DNA from: Aquirhabdus sp.
GTDB lineage: Bacteria > Pseudomonadota > Gammaproteobacteria > Pseudomonadales > Moraxellaceae
Direction of reading: 5' to 3'
DNA length: 7,653 nucleotides
Assembly (NCBI GenBank): GCA_030152425.1
Contig: JASLJP010000305.1
Coordinates: forward strand, 1 to 7,653
Shown: positions 1 to 6,509 of the stretch, one piece after another
Layout: the number at the start of each line of letters is the position of its first letter
How positions within the stretch are numbered: position 1 is the first letter of the stretch
Notes under the pieces: model-generated
Database searches by the model: none
What the model saw: the letters and a program-made list of their open reading frames with translations, nothing else
What the model was told of the DNA's origin: nothing
Translations under genes and position numbers: made by a program

Positions 1-1
1 C

Positions 2-2746
2 TTCGCCGCCGTGATCAAGCACGCTGGCACCGAGCGAGCGAGCTTTCTGTTAAAGACCTTGTTTGAGCAGGCGATGAGTAGCCATCTCAACATCCAGCGC
101 TTTAATACCGGCTATATCAACACCATTCCGACCAATGAAGAACCCGGTATTCCGGGCGACGCGCATATGGAACGTCGTATCCGTGCGCTGATCCGCTGGA
201 ATGCGCTGGTGATGGTGCTGCGGGCAAATAAACACGACGATCTGGGCGGCCATCTGGCGACCTTTGCGTCCTCTGCGACGCTGTATGACGTGGGCTTTAA
301 CCATGTGTTCCGTGCGGCCAATGATCATTTCGGCGGCGACATGATCTATTACCAAGGTCACTCGGCACCGGGCATCTATGCGCGCTCATATCTGGAAGGC
401 CGTCTGACCGACGAACAAGTGCAAAACTTCCGCCGTGAAGTCGGCGGCAAGGGGCTGTCGAGCTATCCACATCCGTACCTGATGCCTGACTACTGGCAGT
501 TCCCGACCGTATCCATGGGTCTGGGGCCGATCATGTCGATCTACCAAGCCCACGTGCAAAAATACCTGACCAATCGTGGTCTGCTGGAAGAGCAAAACCG
601 TAAAGTGTGGGCGTTCTTGGGTGACGGCGAGATGGATGAGCCGGAAAGCCTGGGCGCGATCGGGCTGGCCGGGCGCGAAAAGCTCGACAACCTGATCTGG
701 GTCATCAACTGTAATCTGCAGCGCCTCGACGGCCCAGTACGCGGTAACGGCAAGATCATCCAAGAGCTGGAGTCGAGCTTCCGTGGCGCAGGCTGGCGCG
801 TGATCAAGGTGGTGTGGGGGCGTCGTTGGGATGCGCTGCTGGCGCGCGACGTCACTGGTGTGCTGAAACATCGCATGGAAGAAGCGGTCGACGGTGAATA
901 CCAAGCCTTTGAGGCGCATGGCGGTGCCTATGCGCGTGAACACTTCTTTGGCAAATATCCCGAGCTGGCAGCGATGGTCGCCGATATGAGCGATCAAGAG
1001 ATCGACGATCTGAATCGTGGCGGTCATGATCCTGAGAAGGTCTACGCGGCCTATGATGCCGCGATGAAGACCGTGGGTCAGCCAGTGGTGATCCTCGCTA
1101 AGACTGTGAAAGGCTATGGTCTGTCCGATGCTGTGCAAAGCGCCAACAAATCCCATCAGATCAAGAAGATGGGCATGCCGTCGCTGCAATATTTCCGCGA
1201 CCGCTTCGATCTGCCATTTAGCGATGCTGAGCTGGAAAAACTGCCGTTCCATCGTCCTGCACCGGATTCACCGGAAATCCGCTATCTGAATGCCCGCCGT
1301 GAGGCACTGGGCGGTGCACTGCCTGCACGTCGTAGCGGCCATATTCCACTGACCGTGCCGCTGATCGACGACTTTAAAACCGTGCTCGACGGCTCGGGTG
1401 AAAAAGAACAGTCGACCACCATGGTCATGGTACGCATCATCTCGATCTTGCTGAAAAACAAAGAAATCGGTAGCCGCGTGGTGCCGATCGTGCCCGATGA
1501 GGCGCGGACCTTTGGTCTGGAAGGCATGTTCCGTCAGCTTGGGATCTACTCGGCGGTCGGTCAGCTGTATACGCCGGAAGACAACGACCAACTGATGAAT
1601 TATCGCGAAGATAAAAAAGGCCACATGCTGGAAGAGGGCATCAACGAAGCTGGCGCACTGTCGGCGTGGATCGCGCTCGGCACCAGCTACTCGGTCAATG
1701 CGCTGCCGATGATCCCGATGTATATGTACTACTCGATGTTTGGTTTCCAGCGCGTCGGCGATCTGATCTGGGCGGCGGGCGATTGCCAAGCGCAGGGCTT
1801 CCTGCTCGGTGCGACCGCCGGTCGTACCACGCTCAACGGCGAAGGCCTGCAGCATCAAGACGGTCACTCCCATGTGTTGGCCGCGACCGTGCCGAACTGC
1901 GTGAGCTACGATCCGTGCTTTGGTTACGAGCTGGCCGTCGTGGTACAGGACGGTCTGCGCCGCATGTACCAAGAAGGCGAGCGCGTACTGTATTACCTCA
2001 CGCTGATGAATGAAAACTACGTGCAACCCGCGATGCCGGTCGGCGCAGAAGAGGGCATCCGTAAGGGGCTCTATTTGCTGCAAGAAGACAAAGATGCCAC
2101 CGTACAGCTAATTGGCTCTGGCGTGATCCTGCGTGAAGTGATCAAAGCCGCCAAACTGCTGCAAGACGAATACGGCATCCACAGCAACGTCTGGAGTGCT
2201 ACCAGCTTTAACGAACTGGCACGCGACGGCATGGCGGCGGAGTATCATAACCGCCTGCATCCGCACGATCCGGTACAGCAGTCATGGGTTGCCCAGCAGC
2301 TATCGCCGTACAAAGGTGTGGTGCTGGCCGCGACCGACCACGTCCGTGCCTATAGCGAGCAAATCCGCAGCTATCTGCCGGATCATCGCCCGTATGTCAC
2401 CTTGGGTACCGATGGCTTTGGCCGCTCGGATACCCGTGAAAATCTGCGCGCCTTCTTTGGCGTTGATGCCGCCAATATCGTGGTCGCCGTGCTGAAACTG
2501 CTGGCCGACGAAGACGAAATCGACGTGCGCTTGGTCAAGGATGCGATTTCCAGCTTTGAGATCGACACCACCATGCCTCCCTCATGGCAGCCACAGCCGC
2601 ATCTGGAAGCCAACCATGATGCCCCTGCGCCGATCGTGCCGGAGTTTGGCGCACCGCTGGAAGGCATTGAAGCCGACATTGAAGATGAAGCTGAACCCGT
2701 CATCAAATCGGCAGAACTCGCCGCTGCACCGAAGCTGGAGGCGTAA
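2..2746 (+). CDS. aceE: Pyruvate dehydrogenase E1 component, homodimeric type (5' partial)
   Basis: ThDP-dependent E1 of the cytoplasmic pyruvate dehydrogenase complex; it decarboxylates pyruvate and reductively acetylates the lipoyl groups of E2. The reading frame is open to the window edge, and the first visible residues align with about residue 21 of E. coli AceE, so roughly 20 residues and the true start lie upstream; the GTG at 11 is internal. The ThDP/Mg motif GDGEMDEPES begins at 620 and is followed by NCNLQRLDGPV. The mobile active-site loop (KTVKGYG to SHQIKKM) keeps its His. The active-site segment GLQHQDGHSH begins at 1844, and the C-terminal domain carries LGTDGFGRSDTRENLR. The match to E. 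coli AceE is collinear throughout. The odd part is a tail of about 55 residues after the usual end (FEIDTTMPP), rich in Ala, Pro and Glu. The stop lies 3 bases before aceF, so the two are one operon. Confidence 0.98.
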   Translation, partial: FAAVIKHAGTERASFLLKTLFEQAMSSHLNIQRFNTGYINTIPTNEEPGIPGDAHMERRIRALIRWNALVMVLRANKHDDLGGHLATFASSATLYDVGFNHVFRAANDHFGGDMIYYQGHSAPGIYARSYLEGRLTDEQVQNFRREVGGKGLSSYPHPYLMPDYWQFPTVSMGLGPIMSIYQAHVQKYLTNRGLLEEQNRKVWAFLGDGEMDEPESLGAIGLAGREKLDNLIWVINCNLQRLDGPVRGNGKIIQELESSFRGAGWRVIKVVWGRRWDALLARDVTGVLKHRMEEAVDGEYQAFEAHGGAYAREHFFGKYPELAAMVADMSDQEIDDLNRGGHDPEKVYAAYDAAMKTVGQPVVILAKTVKGYGLSDAVQSANKSHQIKKMGMPSLQYFRDRFDLPFSDAELEKLPFHRPAPDSPEIRYLNARREALGGALPARRSGHIPLTVPLIDDFKTVLDGSGEKEQSTTMVMVRIISILLKNKEIGSRVVPIVPDEARTFGLEGMFRQLGIYSAVGQLYTPEDNDQLMNYREDKKGHMLEEGINEAGALSAWIALGTSYSVNALPMIPMYMYYSMFGFQRVGDLIWAAGDCQAQGFLLGATAGRTTLNGEGLQHQDGHSHVLAATVPNCVSYDPCFGYELAVVVQDGLRRMYQEGERVLYYLTLMNENYVQPAMPVGAEEGIRKGLYLLQEDKDATVQLIGSGVILREVIKAAKLLQDEYGIHSNVWSATSFNELARDGMAAEYHNRLHPHDPVQQSWVAQQLSPYKGVVLAATDHVRAYSEQIRSYLPDHRPYVTLGTDGFGRSDTRENLRAFFGVDAANIVVAVLKLLADEDEIDVRLVKDAISSFEIDTTMPPSWQPQPHLEANHDAPAPIVPEFGAPLEGIEADIEDEAEPVIKSAELAAAPKLEA
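2737..2741 (+). promoter_or_regulatory. Ribosome binding site of aceF inside the end of aceE
   Basis: GGAGG lies 8 bases before the aceF ATG at 2750 and within the last codons of aceE. Ribosomes finishing aceE would keep this site open, which suggests translational coupling and matched E1:E2 output (inference). Confidence 0.8.
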
Positions 2747-2749
2747 TCC

Positions 2750-4393
2750 ATGTCTGCATTTGACGTCAAAACCCCAGATCTCGGGGTAGAAAAAGCCGAA
2801 GTCTCTGAAATCCTGGTCAAGGTCGGCGATACGGTCAGCAAGAACCAAAGCCTGTTGGTGGTCGAATCCGCCAAGGCTTCGGTCGAAGTGCCATCACCGG
2901 TCGATGGGGTCGTGACCGCGATCCTGATCACGCTGGGACAAACCGTCCAAGAAGGCGTGTCCCTCTTTACCGTCACCGTCGAAGCCGCCGCGCCTGTCGC
3001 GGCACCCGCCGCACCGACTCCGGCTGCTACGCCCGCACCTGAACCCGCCAAAGCGGAACCGTCGGCCACCGCCGCACCTGCCGCCTCGCAAAGCACTGGC
3101 TCGCAAAACGTCGATATCCCGGATCTAGGTGTCGATCAAGCCGAAGTGTCGGAAGTGCTGGTCAAGGTCGGTGATGTGGTCACCGCAGGGCAGAGCCTCG
3201 TGGTCGTCGAGTCGGCGAAAGCCTCGGTCGAGATCCCCAGCCCCGCAGCAGGCACCATTGCCAGTATTGCCGTGAAAGTTGGTGAAACCGTAAAGCAAGG
3301 CATGCCGCTGTTGGTCCTGTCCGGTGTTGCAGGCAGTGCGCCGACTGCACCGAGCATCCAATTGGCCGCTTCGGTAAAAGAAACCGAGCCCGCCGCCGCG
3401 CCTGTCACCGCCGCCGCACCGACTGTGCAACCTGCTTCAACACCGACCGCTGCTGCGCCCGCGGTTGAAAACACCAGTAAAAATGCCGATGTCTACGCAG
3501 GCCCAGCAGTACGCCAGTGCGCCCGCCAGCTCGGGGTGGATCTGACCCGTGTCACCGCCACAGGTGCAAACGGTCGCGTGCTGAAAGAAGACGTCTATGC
3601 CTATGTCAAACAACGTCTGACCACAGCCACTGTAGCGACACCGGCTGCTGGCAGTGCTGCACCTTCTGGTCTGCCGCTCCTGCCGAACCTGAGCAAATGG
3701 GGTGCCTCGCATACCGAGCCGCTGACCCGTCTGCAGCAGGCTTCGATCCCGCAGCTGTCGCTGAATCTGTATATGCCGCAGGTCACCCAGTTTGACCATG
3801 CCGACATTACTGACCTTGAAGCGTTACGTGTCGAGCTCAAAGACGGCTATAAAAAACAAGGCATCGGTCTGACCATACTGGCCTTTATCGCCAAAGCCGT
3901 GGCCCATTTGCTACTACAGGAGCCACGCTTTAACAGCCATCTGGCCGATGACGGCAAATCACTGCTGGTACGCGAAGAGGTGCATCTCGGTATCGCAGTG
4001 GCGACCGACGATGGTCTGATCGTGCCAGTGCTGCGCAATCCAGATCGTCTGAGTATCCGCGAGATCGCGCTGCAACTCGGTGAGCTGGGTCAGAAAGCCC
4101 GCGACAAAAAGCTCGGTCCAAACGACCTGTCCGGCGCGACCTTTACCATTTCGAGCCTCGGTGCGATGGGGGGTACTGGCTTCACGCCATTGGTCAACTG
4201 GCCACAGGTCGCGATCTTGGGTCTTTCGCCTGCTGCGATGCAGCCGATCTGGGATGGTAGTGCCTTCCAGCCGCGTTTGATGTTGCCGTTGTCACTGTCC
4301 TATGACCATCGCGTCATCAATGGGGTGGATGCCGCACGTTTTGCCCGTGCGCTCGCGGTACTGCTCGCGGATTTACGCCGCGTGTTACTTTAA
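2750..4393 (+). CDS. aceF: Dihydrolipoamide acetyltransferase, pyruvate dehydrogenase E2 component
   Basis: Core of the pyruvate dehydrogenase complex; moves the acetyl group from lipoyl-lysine to CoA. The 547 residues read in order: lipoyl domain 1 (about 2-77, ESAKAS with lipoyl Lys42), Ala/Pro linker (79-118), lipoyl domain 2 (about 120-191, ESAKAS with Lys157), second Ala/Pro linker (about 197-240), peripheral subunit-binding domain (about 247-290, YAGPAVRQCARQLGVDL then GANGRVLKEDV), a short linker, and the catalytic acyltransferase domain (about 320-547). The catalytic motif is DHRVING, with His520 and Asn524, where E. coli has DHRVIDG; Asn at this place is, as I recall, also found in Azotobacter E2, so the enzyme should be active. 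Two lipoyl domains is fewer than the three of E. coli. It starts 3 bases after aceE. No lpd (E3) gene follows, so E3 must be encoded elsewhere. Confidence 0.98.
   Translation: MSAFDVKTPDLGVEKAEVSEILVKVGDTVSKNQSLLVVESAKASVEVPSPVDGVVTAILITLGQTVQEGVSLFTVTVEAAAPVAAPAAPTPAATPAPEPAKAEPSATAAPAASQSTGSQNVDIPDLGVDQAEVSEVLVKVGDVVTAGQSLVVVESAKASVEIPSPAAGTIASIAVKVGETVKQGMPLLVLSGVAGSAPTAPSIQLAASVKETEPAAAPVTAAAPTVQPASTPTAAAPAVENTSKNADVYAGPAVRQCARQLGVDLTRVTATGANGRVLKEDVYAYVKQRLTTATVATPAAGSAAPSGLPLLPNLSKWGASHTEPLTRLQQASIPQLSLNLYMPQVTQFDHADITDLEALRVELKDGYKKQGIGLTILAFIAKAVAHLLLQEPRFNSHLADDGKSLLVREEVHLGIAVATDDGLIVPVLRNPDRLSIREIALQLGELGQKARDKKLGPNDLSGATFTISSLGAMGGTGFTPLVNWPQVAILGLSPAAMQPIWDGSAFQPRLMLPLSLSYDHRVINGVDAARFARALAVLLADLRRVLL
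2774..2899 (+). repeat. Lipoyl-domain repeat, copy 1 (within aceF)
   Basis: Encodes AceF residues 9-50. It aligns without gaps to residues 124-165, with 33 of 42 residues identical, including the ESAKASVE lipoylation site. The two copies are offset by exactly 345 bases (115 codons), an in-frame duplication. Confidence 0.9.
3119..3244 (+). repeat. Lipoyl-domain repeat, copy 2 (within aceF)
   Basis: Second copy of the lipoyl module, AceF residues 124-165. The linkers after each copy also share a 15-base identical stretch (2984-2998 and 3392-3406, in frame, 408 bases apart), consistent with duplication of a lipoyl-plus-linker unit, or simply with Ala/Pro-rich coding composition. Confidence 0.85.
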
Positions 4394-4397
4394 GCGC

Positions 4398-4403
4398 GAG
4401 GTG
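4398..4403 (+). promoter_or_regulatory. Shine-Dalgarno that fixes a TTG start
   Basis: GAGGTG, a six-base match to the anti-Shine-Dalgarno, ends 7 bases before the TTG at 4411. No ATG or GTG in this frame lies between the aceF stop and 4411, so this site supports TTG as the real start of the small downstream gene. Confidence 0.65.
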
Positions 4404-4410
4404 TTTAGCC

Positions 4411-4833
4411 TTGATCAGGGTGATTTTGGCGGTATGCGTGATCGGTTTGGGTCTGTGGGTGGGACTGCCTTATGTGAACACAGCTGCGCATCGGGCGGAC
4501 ACCCTCGCAGGGGTGCAGCGTAGTATCCGCCCTACATCACCGCCGCCGAAACAGATCACCGTTTATCAGTCGGTCGGTGCGAAAGGTGAGCCGGTATTTA
4601 GCGATGCCCGTGGCAGTCAGCCGCAGGGCAAACCGATCGTGATCGACAACAATAAAGGCAACACCTTTCGCGCACCACATCAGCCTGATCAGGATGACCA
4701 AGACCATCTGACGCACAAGCACTATGGCAAAGGCAGTGATCCAATCGCCAAGATGCAGCGTGAGCAATTACAGTTTCAGCAGCAAGGACACGACTTAAAA
4801 CAGGCTCAGATCGAGCGAGTCATCGGCGAGTAG
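4411..4833 (+). CDS. Small membrane-anchored DUF4124-like protein
   Basis: A 140-residue protein of unknown function. Residues 2-20 form one hydrophobic helix (VILAVCVIGLGLWVGLP) with an Arg before it, so it is probably a signal anchor or uncleaved signal with the rest in the periplasm. Residues 47-85 (ITVYQSV..GEPVFSDARGSQPQGKPIVID) resemble the DUF4124 pattern of an aromatic strand, a Gly turn, FSD, then a short basic/Pro stretch; I make this match by eye. A His/Asp-rich stretch (about 89-110) and a Gln-rich helical end (about 111-140, possible coiled coil) follow. The start is TTG; GTG at 4420 is a weaker alternative because it lacks a spaced ribosome site. It lies 17 bases after aceF with no terminator between, so it is probably cotranscribed with aceEF. 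Similar small genes precede guaB in Acinetobacter as far as I recall. Confidence 0.8.
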   Translation: MIRVILAVCVIGLGLWVGLPYVNTAAHRADTLAGVQRSIRPTSPPPKQITVYQSVGAKGEPVFSDARGSQPQGKPIVIDNNKGNTFRAPHQPDQDDQDHLTHKHYGKGSDPIAKMQREQLQFQQQGHDLKQAQIERVIGE

Positions 4834-4861
4834 CACCTCGTGGTACGGCCTATATTTTGCG

Positions 4862-4870
4862 ACTAATTGT
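4862..4870 (+). repeat. Direct repeat upstream of guaB, copy 1
   Basis: ACTAATTGT, matched by ACTAATCGT at 4904-4912 (8 of 9 bases). The copies are 42 bases apart, close to four helical turns, and so lie on the same DNA face. This could be a paired regulator site; no known regulator is recognised. Confidence 0.4.
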
Positions 4871-4900
4871 TCGTTATGTTCGGTGTTGATGCGCTTAATG

Positions 4901-4936
4901 CACACTAATCGTGCCTCCTCATGTATAATGCCGCAT
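4901..4936 (+). promoter_or_regulatory. Predicted sigma-70 promoter of guaB
   Basis: A perfect -10 box TATAAT lies at 4924-4929. The hexamer 17 bases upstream (4901-4906, CACACT) is a poor -35, and 16- or 18-base spacings are no better. TG directly precedes the -10 without the extra base of a true extended -10. The bases after the box, GCCGC (4930-4934), form a GC-rich discriminator, typical of promoters under stringent control; guaB promoters are growth-rate controlled in E. coli. Transcription would start near 4936, giving a leader of about 37 bases. Confidence 0.7.
4904..4912 (+). repeat. Direct repeat upstream of guaB, copy 2 (overlaps the -35 region)
   Basis: ACTAATCGT, partner of 4862-4870. 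It overlaps the place where the guaB -35 element should be (4901-4906) and sits inside a weak inverted repeat (GCAC 4900-4903, GTGC 4911-4914). Confidence 0.4.
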
Positions 4937-4963
4937 TGAAACTACCGTGTTAAAAAGCACCAT

Positions 4964-4968
4964 GAGGA
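4964..4968 (+). promoter_or_regulatory. Ribosome binding site of guaB
   Basis: GAGGA ends 4 bases before the guaB ATG at 4973, a short but usable spacing. It supports that start, which also gives the conserved N-terminus of the family. Confidence 0.7.
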
Positions 4969-4972
4969 CACC

Positions 4973-6439
4973 ATGCTGACTATCGTACAAGAAGCGCTTA
5001 CCTTCGACGACGTGTTGTTACTTCCTGCTTTCTCCAATGTACTTCCCAAAGATGTTTCCCTCAAGACGCGCCTGACCCGTGGCATCGACCTGAATATCCC
5101 GTTGGTCTCTGCTGCCATGGATACCGTGACCGAGTCACGCATGGCCATTGCCATCGCGCAAGAAGGCGGTATCGGTATCCTGCATAAAAATATGGACATC
5201 GCCTCACAAGCTGCCGAAGTCCGCCGCGTCAAAAAATTCGAAGCCGGAATGGTCAAAGACCCGATTACCGTCAGCCCAGATCTGTCAGTCGGTGAACTGA
5301 TTGCCCTGACCCAAGCGCATCGCATCAGCGGTGTACCCGTCGTGGTCGGTGACAAAGTCGTCGGTATCGTGACCAGCCGTGATATGCGCTTTGAGACCAA
5401 GCTTGACCAACCCGTCAGCAACATCATGACCCCGCAAAATCAATTGGTCACCGTGCGTGAAGGCGAGTCCAGTGAGCATATCAAAGGCCTGCTGCATCAG
5501 CATCGTATCGAAAAAGTATTGGTCATCGGGGATGACTACACCTTGAAAGGTCTGATCACGGTCAATGACTTCCGTAAAGCCGAGCTCTATCCGAGCGCCA
5601 GCAAAGACGGTTTTGGCCGTCTGCGCGTCGGTGCTGCTGTCGGTACTGGTGCAGAGACCCCAGATCGCGTTGCAGCCCTGATAGAAGCCGGTGTCGACGT
5701 GCTGGTGGTCGATACCGCCCATGGTCACTCCAACGGCGTGATCGAGCGTGTGCGCTGGATCAAGCGTGAATTCCCCCATATCCAAGTCATCGGTGGCAAC
5801 ATCGCCACAGGCGACGCCGCACTGGCGCTGCTCGATGCTGGCGCGGACGCGGTCAAGGTCGGTATCGGCCCGGGCTCGATCTGCACCACCCGTATCGTCG
5901 CGGGTATCGGTGTGCCGCAGATCTCTGCGGTCGACAACGTCGCGCGTGCCCTGAAAGAGCAAATCCCGCTGATCGCTGATGGCGGTATCCGCTACTCAGG
6001 CGACGTGGCCAAAGCCATCGCTGCCGGTGCCAGCTGTATCATGGTCGGTTCGCTGCTGGCAGGTACCGAAGAAGCGCCAGGCGAAGTCGAACTGTTCCAA
6101 GGTCGTTACTTTAAAGCCTATCGTGGGATGGGCTCGCTGGGTGCGATGTCCGGTCTGTCTGGTTCGAGCGACCGTTACTTCCAAGACGCCAAAGACGGTG
6201 TCGAGAAGCTGGTGCCAGAAGGCATCGAAGGTCGTGTGCCCTATAAAGGCCCGATGAGCGGTATCGTGCATCAGTTGGTGGGTGGTCTGCGCTCATCGAT
6301 GGGCTACACCGGATCAAAAGACATTCCGACCATGCGTAGCGAGCCGAAGTTTGTCAAGATCACCTCGGCGGGTATGCAAGAGTCGCACGTTCATGACGTG
6401 ACCATCACCAAAGAAGCGCCGAACTACCGCGTGGGTTAA
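4973..6439 (+). CDS. guaB: Inosine-5'-monophosphate dehydrogenase
   Basis: Oxidises IMP to XMP with NAD+, the first committed and rate-limiting step of GMP/GTP synthesis; cytoplasmic tetramer. At 488 residues it is the same length as E. coli GuaB. The (beta/alpha)8 barrel is interrupted at about 93-205 by a CBS pair (Bateman domain), beginning at VKDPITVSP and ending before ELYPSASKDG. The catalytic loop GPGSICTTR carries Cys304 (codon 5882-5884), equivalent to Cys305 of E. coli. IMP-site segments DGGIRYSGD, YRGMGSLGAM and the flap EGRVPYKG are intact, as is the C-terminal segment SAGMQESHVHDVTITKEAPNYRVG. All key residues are present, so it should be fully active. guaA does not follow; a terminator comes directly after, so guaB is probably monocistronic here. 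The close match to Acinetobacter GuaB is the best taxonomic clue in the window. Confidence 0.99.
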   Translation: MLTIVQEALTFDDVLLLPAFSNVLPKDVSLKTRLTRGIDLNIPLVSAAMDTVTESRMAIAIAQEGGIGILHKNMDIASQAAEVRRVKKFEAGMVKDPITVSPDLSVGELIALTQAHRISGVPVVVGDKVVGIVTSRDMRFETKLDQPVSNIMTPQNQLVTVREGESSEHIKGLLHQHRIEKVLVIGDDYTLKGLITVNDFRKAELYPSASKDGFGRLRVGAAVGTGAETPDRVAALIEAGVDVLVVDTAHGHSNGVIERVRWIKREFPHIQVIGGNIATGDAALALLDAGADAVKVGIGPGSICTTRIVAGIGVPQISAVDNVARALKEQIPLIADGGIRYSGDVAKAIAAGASCIMVGSLLAGTEEAPGEVELFQGRYFKAYRGMGSLGAMSGLSGSSDRYFQDAKDGVEKLVPEGIEGRVPYKGPMSGIVHQLVGGLRSSMGYTGSKDIPTMRSEPKFVKITSAGMQESHVHDVTITKEAPNYRVG

Positions 6440-6457
6440 CGCCCCGCAGTGGTCAAC

Positions 6458-6489
6458 AAAAAAAGCCAGCATTCTATGCTGGCTTTTTT
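6458..6489. terminator. Bidirectional Rho-independent terminator
   Basis: A perfect 8-bp stem, GCCAGCAT (6465-6472) with ATGCTGGC (6476-6483), closes a 3-base loop (TCT). It is flanked by seven A on the left (6458-6464) and six T on the right (6484-6489), so it makes a hairpin plus U-tract on either strand. It lies between guaB and the convergent Nudix gene and should stop both. Confidence 0.93.
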
Positions 6490-6509
6490 ATGCACATCGG
6501 ATCGGGGTG

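Noticed and set aside
11..13. GTG as the start of aceE
   Set aside because: The frame stays open upstream and the alignment with AceE shows about 20 N-terminal residues are still missing, so the start is outside the window.
386..2083. Long minus-strand open frames opposite aceE (386-1252 and 1268-2083)
   Set aside because: They mirror the codon bias of aceE, have His/Arg/Gln-rich translations with no recognisable domain, and lie wholly inside a certain gene.
2383..3096. Minus-strand open frame opposite the aceE end and aceF start
   Set aside because: Its Ser/Ala/Gly-rich translation is the antisense of the Ala/Pro linker and lipoyl coding sequence; no ribosome site or family match is visible.
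4834..4860. Possible terminator after the DUF4124-like gene (ACC-TCGT-GGT)
   Set aside because: The stem is only 3-4 bp with no adjacent T-tract; not a credible terminator.
4868..4882. Two TGTTCG hexamers 9 bases apart upstream of guaB
   Set aside because: Too short and too common to separate from chance, with no symmetry or known site.
4886..4891. TTGATG as the -35 of the guaB promoter
   Set aside because: It is 32 bases from the TATAAT box, far beyond a usable spacer; TTAATG at 4895-4900 is 23 bases away and also too far.
4962..4979. Five-codon ORF (ATG AGG ACA CCA TGC TGA) overlapping the guaB start
   Set aside because: It shares the guaB ribosome site and has none of its own, so it is probably chance within the SD-start region.
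5285..5962. Minus-strand open frame opposite guaB
   Set aside because: Antisense shadow of guaB with an Asp/His-rich translation and no domain.
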